Under the pieces are notes generated by a model that was given only the letters and a program-made list of their open reading frames with translations, did not search any database and was not told where the DNA came from. 12,432 bases of DNA from a gamma proteobacterium symbiont of Bathyaustriella thionipta (GTDB taxonomy: Bacteria > Pseudomonadota > Gammaproteobacteria > Chromatiales > Chromatiaceae): NCBI GenBank assembly GCA_025656895.1, contig JAHXHF010000110.1, positions 1 to 12,432 on the forward strand. The letters are read 5' to 3'. Position numbers and translations under genes: made by a program. Below, piece by piece: positions 1 to 7,700 of the stretch. Each line of letters opens with the position of its first letter. Within the stretch, counting starts at the first letter, position 1.

Positions 1-55
1 GTGGCCAAAAATGCAGGCAATTGACTGAATTCGACGGCGGGCGGGGTCATAGCCC

Positions 56-76
56 CTCGAAAATAGCGAGTTTTCT
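56..76 (+). terminator. weak candidate terminator upstream of dat
   Basis: A short stem CTCG (56-59) and CGAG (67-70) with a 7-nt loop is followed directly by TTTTCT. Just upstream, GGGG and CCCC could form a second small stem (about 43-56). This could end transcription of the gene to the left, which in this synteny is usually dacA. The 4-bp stem is short for a Rho-independent terminator, so the call is tentative. No complete gene is visible in bases 1-90. Confidence 0.22.
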
Positions 77-90
77 GCCGGACACTAACT

Positions 91-957
91 ATGCATAATC
101 AGGTTTATCTCAATGGTCGGTTTCTGCCGCAAAATGAGGCTCATGTATCCGTCATGGACCGGGGCTTTCTGTTTGCTGATGGTGTGTATGAAGTCATACC
201 GGTTTACGGCGGGCGTCTGTTTCGATTACAGGAACACCTGCAGCGCTTGCACAACAGCCTGGCCGCGATTGAAATCAACTCGCCACTGAACGACTCACAG
301 TGGGAGGATATTCTGCATAAACTGATGGCGCAGTATCCGGGACAGGATCAATCGGTTTATGTGCAAATTACACGTGGTGCCGACAGCAAGCGTGATCACA
401 GCATCAACCCGCATCTGACGCCTACTGTCTTCTGCAGCACATCGCCTTTGTCTGACAGCCGTACCGCTGCGGTACGCAAGGGCATACGCGCCATTACTCT
501 GGACGATAATCGCTGGACACGCTGTGATATAAAAGCCATCGCGCTACTAGCCAATGTACTGCTGAAACAGGAAGCCAGCCGGCGCAACGCGCTGGAAGCC
601 ATTTTACTGCGTGACGGCAAAGCGCAGGAAGGCTCGGCCAGTAATCTGTTCATTGTGACGGACGGTCTGCTGATCACTCCACCCACCGGCAACTGCCTGC
701 TCTCCGGCGTGACCCGTGACCTGATATTACAACTGGCTGATGAACAGGACATCCGCTATCAGGAAAGCGATGTTTCATTACCGCAATTACAACAGGCCGA
801 TGAAATATGGTTGACCAGTTCCACCCGCGAGATCATGCCGGTAACCTTTCTGGATGATAAAGCCGTTGGCAACGCGGCCCCCGGCGCGCTCTGGCATATC
901 ATGATGCAGCACTATCAGCACTACAAGGCTCTGTTTATTGCGGGAGAAGTGGATTGA
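91..957 (+). CDS. dat: D-amino-acid transaminase (PLP fold-type IV)
   Basis: This is a cytoplasmic, PLP-dependent class IV aminotransferase that exchanges amino groups between D-amino acids and 2-oxo acids. It typically makes D-glutamate or D-alanine for peptidoglycan. The N-terminus has the class IV hallmark MDRGFLFADGVYEV (residues 22-35). The PLP lysine is K148 in CDIKAIALLANVLLKQ. The cofactor-contacting glutamate is E180 in EGSASNLF, and the phosphate-binding STREIMPV lies at 244-251. CDIK around the lysine resembles Dat more than IlvE or PabC, but substrate cannot be proved from sequence. The 288-residue length is normal. The ATG has a modest CGGA Shine-Dalgarno about 8 nt upstream. It is the first visible gene of a five-gene operon, and its TGA overlaps the next start. 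Confidence 0.88.
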   Translation: MHNQVYLNGRFLPQNEAHVSVMDRGFLFADGVYEVIPVYGGRLFRLQEHLQRLHNSLAAIEINSPLNDSQWEDILHKLMAQYPGQDQSVYVQITRGADSKRDHSINPHLTPTVFCSTSPLSDSRTAAVRKGIRAITLDDNRWTRCDIKAIALLANVLLKQEASRRNALEAILLRDGKAQEGSASNLFIVTDGLLITPPTGNCLLSGVTRDLILQLADEQDIRYQESDVSLPQLQQADEIWLTSSTREIMPVTFLDDKAVGNAAPGALWHIMMQHYQHYKALFIAGEVD

Positions 958-1229
958 GTGAAACACACAACAGCGATGAACTGTTCCAGTTCCCCTGTGA
1001 ATTCCCCATCAAGGTCATGGGCAAGGATGAAGATAATTTTGAACAACTGGTGATTGAACTGGTATGCCCGCATGCGCCCGAGATCGGTCGTGATGCGCTT
1101 CACAGCCGCCCCAGCAAGGGTGGAAAATATCTTGCGGTAACCGTCACCTTATATGCTCAAAGCCGCACGCAACTGGATGCCATTTATAACTCCCTCAGCC
1201 AGCATAAACGGGTCTTGATGGCCTTGTGA
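954..1229 (+). CDS. ybeD: DUF493 family protein YbeD
   Basis: This small cytoplasmic protein of 91 residues belongs to the DUF493/UPF0250 (YbeD) family, which has an ACT-like alpha/beta fold and no settled biochemical function. It is recognised by FPCEFPIKVMGK near residues 13-24, the SRPSKGGKYLAVTV block (51-64) and a closing VLMAL, as in E. coli YbeD. It uses a TTG start whose last two bases sit in the stop codon of dat (TTGA). A GGGAGAAG Shine-Dalgarno at about 942-949 supports this start. Its place between dat and lipB is the conserved gammaproteobacterial order, and a link to lipoate metabolism has been suggested from that context only. Length is close to the E. coli homologue (87). Confidence 0.9.
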   Translation: MSETHNSDELFQFPCEFPIKVMGKDEDNFEQLVIELVCPHAPEIGRDALHSRPSKGGKYLAVTVTLYAQSRTQLDAIYNSLSQHKRVLMAL

Positions 1230-1852
1230 GTTGGCCCCTGCTGAAACAACCGGGCATCACGGATTACCGGCAAACATTACAGCGTATGCGTGCTTTTACG
1301 GATAGCCGCAGTCCGTCTACCGAGGATGAAATCTGGTGCCTGCAACACCATCCGGTATTCACCCAGGGACAGGCCGGCAAAGCCGAACATATACTGCACA
1401 GCGGCCCCATACCGGTCGTACAAAGTGATCGGGGCGGCCAGGTGACCTACCACGGCCCCGGACAGTTGATCAGCTACACCCTGATTGATCTGAAACGACT
1501 GAATATGGGTATTCGTCCGTTTGTCAGCCTGCTGGAAAACAGTGTCATACAGCTGTTGTCCCATCTGGGCATAGAAAGCCGGGCACGTGCCGACGCACCC
1601 GGTGTGTACGTACAGGAACACAAAATTGCCGCACTCGGTCTGCGTGTGCGTCAGGGGCGCTGTTATCACGGCATCAGCCTGAATGTTCATATGGATCTCA
1701 GCCCCTTCCAGCGGATTAATCCTTGCGGCCATGCCGGTATGCCGGTTACTGATTTACACACTTTGGGGATTGATCTGGATGTTGAACAAGCCGGCCGCGA
1801 TTTGTATGCTGTTATCTGTCAGCAGAGCTGCTGGCAGCAGCACAAGCCATAA
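1226..1852 (+). CDS. lipB: octanoyl-[acyl-carrier-protein]:protein N-octanoyltransferase
   Basis: LipB moves octanoate from acyl carrier protein to a lysine on lipoyl domains (E2 subunits of 2-oxoacid dehydrogenases, GcvH), the first step of lipoate synthesis in the cytoplasm. All signatures are present: DRGGQVTYHGPGQL (residues 68-81), the catalytic lysine K133 in HKIAALGLRVR, HGISLNVHMDL (148-158), and the acyl-thioester cysteine C167 in INPCGHAGMPVTDL. Length (208) is typical. The start is GTG, overlapping the ybeD stop as GTGA, which implies translational coupling. It is paired with lipA 26 nt downstream, which completes the pathway. There is no sign of damage. Confidence 0.96.
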   Translation: MSWPLLKQPGITDYRQTLQRMRAFTDSRSPSTEDEIWCLQHHPVFTQGQAGKAEHILHSGPIPVVQSDRGGQVTYHGPGQLISYTLIDLKRLNMGIRPFVSLLENSVIQLLSHLGIESRARADAPGVYVQEHKIAALGLRVRQGRCYHGISLNVHMDLSPFQRINPCGHAGMPVTDLHTLGIDLDVEQAGRDLYAVICQQSCWQQHKP

Positions 1853-1878
1853 TTCCATTCATTTCAAAGAGACCCGGC

Positions 1879-2850
1879 ATGCCTGAATCTTCCGATTACC
1901 AAGCCCCTTCGCGCACCCAGACCGACAGCCACGCGCGCGGCCATGACAAACTCAAGCGCATTCCGGTAAAGGTGGACACCAGCATTGCCTCACCGCGCAA
2001 ACCCAAATGGATACGCATCAAAGCTCCGCTCGGGCAATCGGTTTCGCACATAAAAAAAATATTACGCGAACACAAACTCAGTTCGGTTTGCGAAGAAGCT
2101 GCCTGCCCGAATCTGGGCGAATGTTTCAGCCAGGGCACGGTCACTTTTATGATTATGGGGGACATCTGCACCCGTCGCTGCCCGTTTTGTGATGTTGCGC
2201 ATGGCAAACCACAGCCTCTGGCAGCGGAAGAACCGGCTGAACTGGCCTCTGCCATCGCTTTGATGAAACTGAAATATGTAGTCATTACTTCGGTGGATCG
2301 TGATGATCTCAGAGAGGGTGGTGCCAAGCATTTCGCCGCCTGTATCCAGGCGATTCGCACAGAGTCCCCCGCCACCCGCATTGAAATACTGGTGCCTGAT
2401 TTTCGCGGTCGCCTGGATAAAGCCCTGGCCGCTCTGGCGCAAGCGCCGCCCGATGTGTTTAATCACAATCTGGAAACCGTGCCCCGCCTCTACCGTGAAG
2501 CACGACCCGGCTCGGATTACCAGTGGTCACTGAATGTGTTGCAGGCATTCGCCCGACAGCACCCGCATATTCCGACCAAATCCGGCATTATGCTGGGACT
2601 GGGGGAAACAACCGAAGAAGTGCTGCAGGTTATTCAGGATTTGTATGCCCATGGCTGCCGCATGCTCACGCTGGGACAATATTTACAACCCTCGGCCGAC
2701 CATCTGCCGGTACGACGTTATGTTGAGCCCGCCGAGTTTGACGAACTGAAACGCCAGGCTGAAAAAATCGGCTTTGCCAGCGTTGCCAGCGGCCCACTGG
2801 TGCGCTCTTCCTATCACGCGGATAAACAGGCAGCACAGATCACAACATGA
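1879..2850 (+). CDS. lipA: lipoyl synthase
   Basis: This radical-SAM enzyme inserts two sulfur atoms into protein-bound octanoate to give lipoyl groups. The auxiliary [4Fe-4S] cluster cysteines are C71, C76 and C82 (CEEAACPNLGEC). The radical-SAM cluster uses C97, C101 and C104 (CTRRCPFC). The C-terminal RSSY motif at 309-312 supplies the serine ligand, probably S311. Other family landmarks are VFNHNLETVPRLY (193-205) and SGIMLGLGET (235-244). The 323-residue length is normal, with a hydrophilic N-terminal extension before about residue 40. An AAAGAGA Shine-Dalgarno lies in the 26-nt gap after lipB. The stop overlaps the next start (ATGA), so the DUF218 gene belongs to the same transcript. 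Confidence 0.97.
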   Translation: MPESSDYQAPSRTQTDSHARGHDKLKRIPVKVDTSIASPRKPKWIRIKAPLGQSVSHIKKILREHKLSSVCEEAACPNLGECFSQGTVTFMIMGDICTRRCPFCDVAHGKPQPLAAEEPAELASAIALMKLKYVVITSVDRDDLREGGAKHFAACIQAIRTESPATRIEILVPDFRGRLDKALAALAQAPPDVFNHNLETVPRLYREARPGSDYQWSLNVLQAFARQHPHIPTKSGIMLGLGETTEEVLQVIQDLYAHGCRMLTLGQYLQPSADHLPVRRYVEPAEFDELKRQAEKIGFASVASGPLVRSSYHADKQAAQITT

Positions 2851-3602
2851 GTTTTGCGCAACTGGCATGGATCAAGGCACTGATTCTGCCACCCGGCCTG
2901 TATCTGGGCATCGGCCTGCTTAGCCTGATTTTGCTGCTGCGCAAACATCGCAGCGGCTATCTGCTGTTGATGATGAATCTGTTATTGATCTACGCACTGA
3001 GCATCCCCGCCAGCCGGGATTTACTCATGCAGACACTGGAAACCACGCCGGCTTTCAATGTGCAGCAATTTCATCCCGGTGAGGCCGATATTATTATTGT
3101 ATTGGGCGGCGGGCTGTATCGAAATGCCCCTGAATATGGTCAAAGTACGGTTGGTATCGGCCTGTTGGAGCGGCTGCGTTATGCGGCCTGGTTAAGCCAT
3201 AAAACCGGATTGCCCATTCTGCTTACAGGCGGCAGCCCAGCCGATATGGATATTTCCGAGGCGGAGCTGGCCAGGCAGACACTACGCAATGAATTCTTTG
3301 TAGAAGCCAATATTCTGACTGAAGAAGAAAGCAGAAACACGCAGGAAAATGCCCGTTACAGCGCCCGCATACTGGCCAGCAAAGGCTATTCCCGTGCGCT
3401 GCTGGTGACCCACGCCTGGCATATGCCACGTGCGTTGCTGGCTTTCAGGCAAGCCGCGATACAGGTCATACCGGCAGCCACGCAATATAGCAGTCGCAGT
3501 GAAGGCCCCCTGTGGCAGCAGTATTTACCTACAGCAGAAGCCGCTGCACAGATTCGCCAGGCTTTGCACGAATTGATCGGGCAAATTTATTATTCGCTGT
3601 AA
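2847..3602 (+). CDS. DUF218/YdcF-family membrane protein, ElyC-like
   Basis: This 251-residue inner-membrane protein has two N-terminal hydrophobic segments (about 11-31 and 37-55) followed by a DUF218 domain. The family includes E. coli ElyC, SanA and YdcF. ElyC affects peptidoglycan assembly and lipid-carrier use, but no enzymatic activity is firmly assigned. Family motifs visible are ADIIIVLGGGL (80-90), LLTGG (125-129), the acidic SEAELAR (137-143), ESRNTQENA (161-169), and VTHAWHMPRA (187-196) with its His/Arg pair. The two-helix layout and length match ElyC better than SanA or YdcF, but I leave the symbol blank. Its ATG overlaps the lipA stop (ATGA). Together with dat at the head of the operon, it hints at an envelope role. 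Confidence 0.85.
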   Translation: MSFAQLAWIKALILPPGLYLGIGLLSLILLLRKHRSGYLLLMMNLLLIYALSIPASRDLLMQTLETTPAFNVQQFHPGEADIIIVLGGGLYRNAPEYGQSTVGIGLLERLRYAAWLSHKTGLPILLTGGSPADMDISEAELARQTLRNEFFVEANILTEEESRNTQENARYSARILASKGYSRALLVTHAWHMPRALLAFRQAAIQVIPAATQYSSRSEGPLWQQYLPTAEAAAQIRQALHELIGQIYYSL

Positions 3603-3628
3603 TCTGTATCACGCAAAAAAACCGGCTC

Positions 3629-3659
3629 TGTCTGTTTTGCTGCAGAGTGTGAACAGACA
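3629..3659 (+). repeat. 8-bp perfect inverted repeat after the lip operon
   Basis: TGTCTGTT (3629-3636) and AACAGACA (3652-3659) are exact reverse complements separated by 15 nt. A second possible stem, CTCTG (3626-3630) with CAGAG (3643-3647), shares bases with the first, so the two exclude each other. No T-run follows, so this is not a textbook Rho-independent terminator. It may still end the lip operon or shape the leader of the next one. Confidence 0.35.
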
Positions 3660-3674
3660 CACAATAGAGCTTCT

Positions 3675-3690
3675 TTATATCTGTTATAAG
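3675..3690 (+). promoter_or_regulatory. candidate promoter/operator dyad upstream of the peroxidase operon
   Basis: TTATA (3675-3679) and TATAA (3685-3689) form a perfect 5-bp dyad with a 5-bp spacer. TATAAG (3685-3690) reads as a -10-like hexamer 31 bases before the peroxidase ATG. No good TTGACA-like -35 lies 16-18 bp upstream, so activation by a bound regulator or a non-housekeeping sigma factor is possible. AT-rich dyads arise easily by chance. Confidence 0.22.
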
Positions 3691-3721
3691 TATTCGTTTG
3701 AGTTTTTCATGAAACGCATCC

Positions 3722-4708
3722 ATGCTGTTTAAAACCCTGCCCTCAGCCATTGTCCTGCTTGCCCTGCTGCTATTGCCTGTAACAGCCGTACAGGCCACGA
3801 CCCAACATGAGCCTGTTTTACCTGTCAGTGTGGCATCCAACTTCAGCGCTAAGCAAATTCATCTGGGTGAAAAACTGTTCAACGACCCGCGCTTGTCTAA
3901 AAATGGCGATATGCCCTGCGTGAGTTGTCATCAGGTTGCTTTCAATGGTGCCGAGTCTATTCCGGCCTCGATTGAAAATGACCAGCAGGCCGGTCATCTG
4001 AACGCCCCCAGCGTATTCAATGCCGCATTGAATTTTGCCCAGTCCTGGGATGGCCGCAACGCAAGCCTGCAGCAGCAGGCCGATGGCTCCCTGCAAAACC
4101 CCAAGCACGCGGCCATGCAATGGGCCGATATTTTGTACATACTCAGTCAGGATGAAGAATATCCCGGCCTGTTCAAGCAGGCTTTTGCGGACGGCATCAG
4201 GCGTGAAAATGTCCTGAATGCGATTGCTGTTTATGAGCAATCACTGATCACGCCGGATGCTCCCTTTGACCTGTGGCTGAAAGGCAAGCAGAATGCCATC
4301 AGCGCGCAGGCCAAAAAAGGCTATCAGTTATTCAAACAACATGGCTGCATCGCCTGTCACCAGGGACGTAATCTGGGCGGCAATATGTTTCAGCGCTTTG
4401 GTATTTACAAGCGGGAAGAGTATTTTGCAAATCGGGAGACACCCATCAATGCGGATGATTATGGACGTTTCAATGTGACCGGCAAAGAACAGGATCGTTA
4501 TGTTTTCAAGGTACCCAGCTTGCGTAATGTTGCGGTTACAGCTCCCTATCTGCATGATGGCAGCATCTCTACCCTGCAAGATGCCGTTCAGGTCATGATG
4601 CGACATCAACTGGGGAAAGAGCTGAGTCAGCAGGATATCAACCTGATTATCGAGTTTTTAAAAACACTCACCGGCAACTACCAAGGTAAACCACTGAGCC
4701 AGCCATGA
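3722..4708 (+). CDS. di-heme cytochrome c peroxidase / MauG-family protein
   Basis: This exported periplasmic di-heme c-type cytochrome has 328 residues. The signal peptide is residues 1-25 (hydrophobic stretch 9-23, likely cleavage after VQA). Two CXXCH heme sites are clear: CVSCH at 66-70 and CIACH at 209-213. Family markers are HLGEKLFNDPRLS (47-59), APSVFN (95-100), SWDGR (108-112) and VPSLRNVAVTAPYLHDG (264-280). Members reduce H2O2 with electrons from small cytochromes, or carry out MauG-like oxidations; which applies here cannot be decided. No clear Shine-Dalgarno precedes the ATG. A 7-codon open frame (3709-3732) overlaps the start, so coupled initiation is conceivable. The stop overlaps the start of the c-di-GMP sensor gene (ATGA). 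Heme attachment needs the cytochrome c maturation system, which is not in this window. Confidence 0.92.
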   Translation: MLFKTLPSAIVLLALLLLPVTAVQATTQHEPVLPVSVASNFSAKQIHLGEKLFNDPRLSKNGDMPCVSCHQVAFNGAESIPASIENDQQAGHLNAPSVFNAALNFAQSWDGRNASLQQQADGSLQNPKHAAMQWADILYILSQDEEYPGLFKQAFADGIRRENVLNAIAVYEQSLITPDAPFDLWLKGKQNAISAQAKKGYQLFKQHGCIACHQGRNLGGNMFQRFGIYKREEYFANRETPINADDYGRFNVTGKEQDRYVFKVPSLRNVAVTAPYLHDGSISTLQDAVQVMMRHQLGKELSQQDINLIIEFLKTLTGNYQGKPLSQP

Positions 4709-7700
4709 AGCTGATATCCCATTTCATAGTAGTAACGGCCTGCCTGCTGATAGCACTGGCCGGCAGTATCTACTGGTACAACAGTGTTCGCTACAATGAA
4801 CTGGACGACCAGGTAGTCGCGCAACTTCGACAGTTACAAACCATTAACAACCATATTATCCAGACCGTCATCATGGCGGCCAGTGGACGCCTGCAACATT
4901 ATGACGATCTGGTCAGTGATACACAGCAGCACAATCAGGTCATGCAGCAGTTGCAGAGCGAATTATCCTCACTGCAAGGCCGTAATCCACAGTTTGAACA
5001 GTTGCTGCAAGCCTACAGCAGGCATAGTGAAGAACGCTTCAAGTCTGTGGAAAACTTCAAAAGCTACAATGCCACACTGCTCAATTCTATTGCCTTTTTG
5101 CCCTATCTGATCGACAACCTGAATATCAGTCTGGAGTCTGAAGCGAACGGTCAGGTGCTGGCCGCCTCACTGCAAGCCGTGTTGTTACAGGTCATGCTTT
5201 ACGCCCAAACCAATTCCGAGCGCTGGCGGCTGGCCGTTTACAATGAACTAAGCGAAGTAGAAGAACTGGCAGATATGCATCCTGACGCGCAGGCGTCCAT
5301 TCAACTGGTGTTACAGCACACCCGTACCATACTGGAAGAAAAACCGCGTGTTTCTGATTTAATCAATAAAATCAGCTCCCCCATAGTCGGCAACAACCTG
5401 CAAAAACTATTACAGGAATATCAGTCCATACAACGGATTCACCAGGCCAGGGATATGCAATGGCGCAGCATGCTGCTGCTATTGACCATCATTACCCTGC
5501 TTATTATTGCTTACGTTCTGCAGCACTTAATCCGTAACAGCAAGCAATTAAGGCTGATGGCCACTTATCCGGAATACAACCCCTACCCGGTATTTTCCTT
5601 ACACAGTAATGGCAACATTGTATTTCGCAATCCGGCTACGACCGAACTGCAGATTGAATACGGCATGAGTGACCAGGAACTGCTGGGAACCCTGCCGGGT
5701 GATCCTGCAGAAATCATAAAGAATGCCGTGCGCGGCGGTATGGGTATCAATAATGTGGTTACCCACTTTGTAGACAGGCATTGGCTGGTTAATATTCAGC
5801 CCATTCCCAGCCTGCCGGGTATCAATTGCTACCTCAGTGAAATAAGCGAGCAATACCAACAGGAACTGTTCACCCAGCATCAAAAAGACTTTCTTTCCAA
5901 AGTAGCAACCGATGTTCCACTAGCGGAATCGCTGACAGATCTATGCCGTATTCTGGATCAGCAGATCACCCATGGAATGACCTCCATCCTTAGATTACTA
6001 GCCGATGGAGAAACACTGGGAAGCGGAGTAAGCGCTCGTTTACCGGATGCCTATATCTCAGCCTTTGAAGGCCTGGCCGTAAGTGAGGCCATGGGGTCCT
6101 GTGGAACGGCAGCGCATCGTCGGGAAACCGTGTTTGTACCCGATATTGCCACCGATCCGCTATGGGCGGCCTTCCGGGATTTTGCTCTGTCGCATGGCGT
6201 ACACGCCTGCTGGTCCACCCCCATCATCGGCGCTAAAGGCGCATTGCTGGGAACCTGCGCACTGTCCTTCGGTACAAGCGCACGCCCTGACGAAAAACAG
6301 GTTGAGTTACTCAAACAGGCTGCCTCGCTCGCGGCTATTGCTATTGAACATGATCAGACTGTGCAGGATTTACGTCAAAGCGAGGCCTCCATCCGCGAGT
6401 TGTATCAGGTGGCCATAGGCCCCGGCAACAGTGTTAAACAACGTGCTGAAGAATTATTACGCATGGGCTGCCAGCGATTCGCCATGAGCAGCGGGCTGAT
6501 GATTGAAATGGATGCGCAACACAGGCACATCATCAGCAGCGCAGCAAGCAATGAAGTGGCCGCCACACTGACCTGCAAAGATATTGGTGATGACATCATT
6601 CAGGATATTTTTATCTCTGACCAGCCTATTGCTCATCTGCAGCAGGATAAAAGCACACGCCATTTGTCACCCACTTATATCGGCTGCAGGATCGATATCA
6701 ATCACAAGCCCTTCGGTATAATCATATTTGTTTCTTTTGAACCTTACCGCCGCCGTTTCAGTGACAGTGATGTAGAACTTCTCAGGTTAATGGCACACTG
6801 GATCAGCAATGAACTGGAACGTGAACAGGCCTACCACCGGCTTGATACCGAGAAGGAAAGAGCGCAGGTCACGCTCGCCTCTATCGGTGACGGCGTTATT
6901 ACCACCGACCGTGACGGCTGTGTGCAATACATGAATCCGGTGGCGGAAGCATTATGTGACTGGCAGAATGCTTCTGCTATCGGCCTGCCCCTGTACGAAG
7001 TATTCAACATCATTAATGAAAGTTCGCATGAAAAAATTGATAACCCGGTAGAACAATGCATGCTCAGCGGTCAGGTGGTGCATCTCACTCATCAAAACCT
7101 GCTGGTAGACAAATCCGGCAATAAAACCGCCATTGAAGATTCGGCAGCCCCTATTCGTGATCGCAACGGTGAGATTATCGGTGCGGTTCTGGTCTTTCAT
7201 GATGTTAGTGCGCAGCGTGAACTGAAGCAGCAACTCTCCTATCAGGCCAGCCATGATGTACTGACCGAACTTCATAACCGTACTGCTTTTGAAGCACGCC
7301 TGTCGGAGCTGCTACAGAACTCCAAGGACAGTCAGCAAACACATGCCCTGCTTTATATGGACCTGGATCAATTCAAGATTGTAAATGATACCAGCGGCCA
7401 TATTGCCGGTGATGAGTTATTGCGTGAAATTTCAAAACTGCTCAGCTCACAAATCAGAAGCAGCGACATGCTGGCTCGTCTGGGAGGCGATGAGTTTGGA
7501 GTTTTACTCAGCAATTGTCCGCTGACACAGGCGCATGATATTGCCGAAAAACTGCGCGAAGCGGTGCAGTTATTCCGTTTTCGCTGGGAAAACAATTTGT
7601 TTGATATTGGTGTCAGTATCGGTTTGATTGAAATTACCAGCAATAATAATGATAGTAATGAACTGATGAGTGCGGCTGATATTGCCTGCTATACCGCCAA

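Noticed and set aside
1..90. 3' end of dacA (expected upstream of dat)
   Set aside because: Frames 1 and 2 end within 30 bases, too short to recognise, and frame 3 runs into dat without a PBP5-like tail. The gene is expected from synteny but not visible.
396..752. 118-codon antisense open frame in dat
   Set aside because: It lies wholly inside a well-supported gene and has low-complexity Ser/Arg composition and no recognisable domain.
2062..2466. 134-codon antisense open frame in lipA
   Set aside because: It is a shadow of lipA, which has complete catalytic motifs in the other strand.
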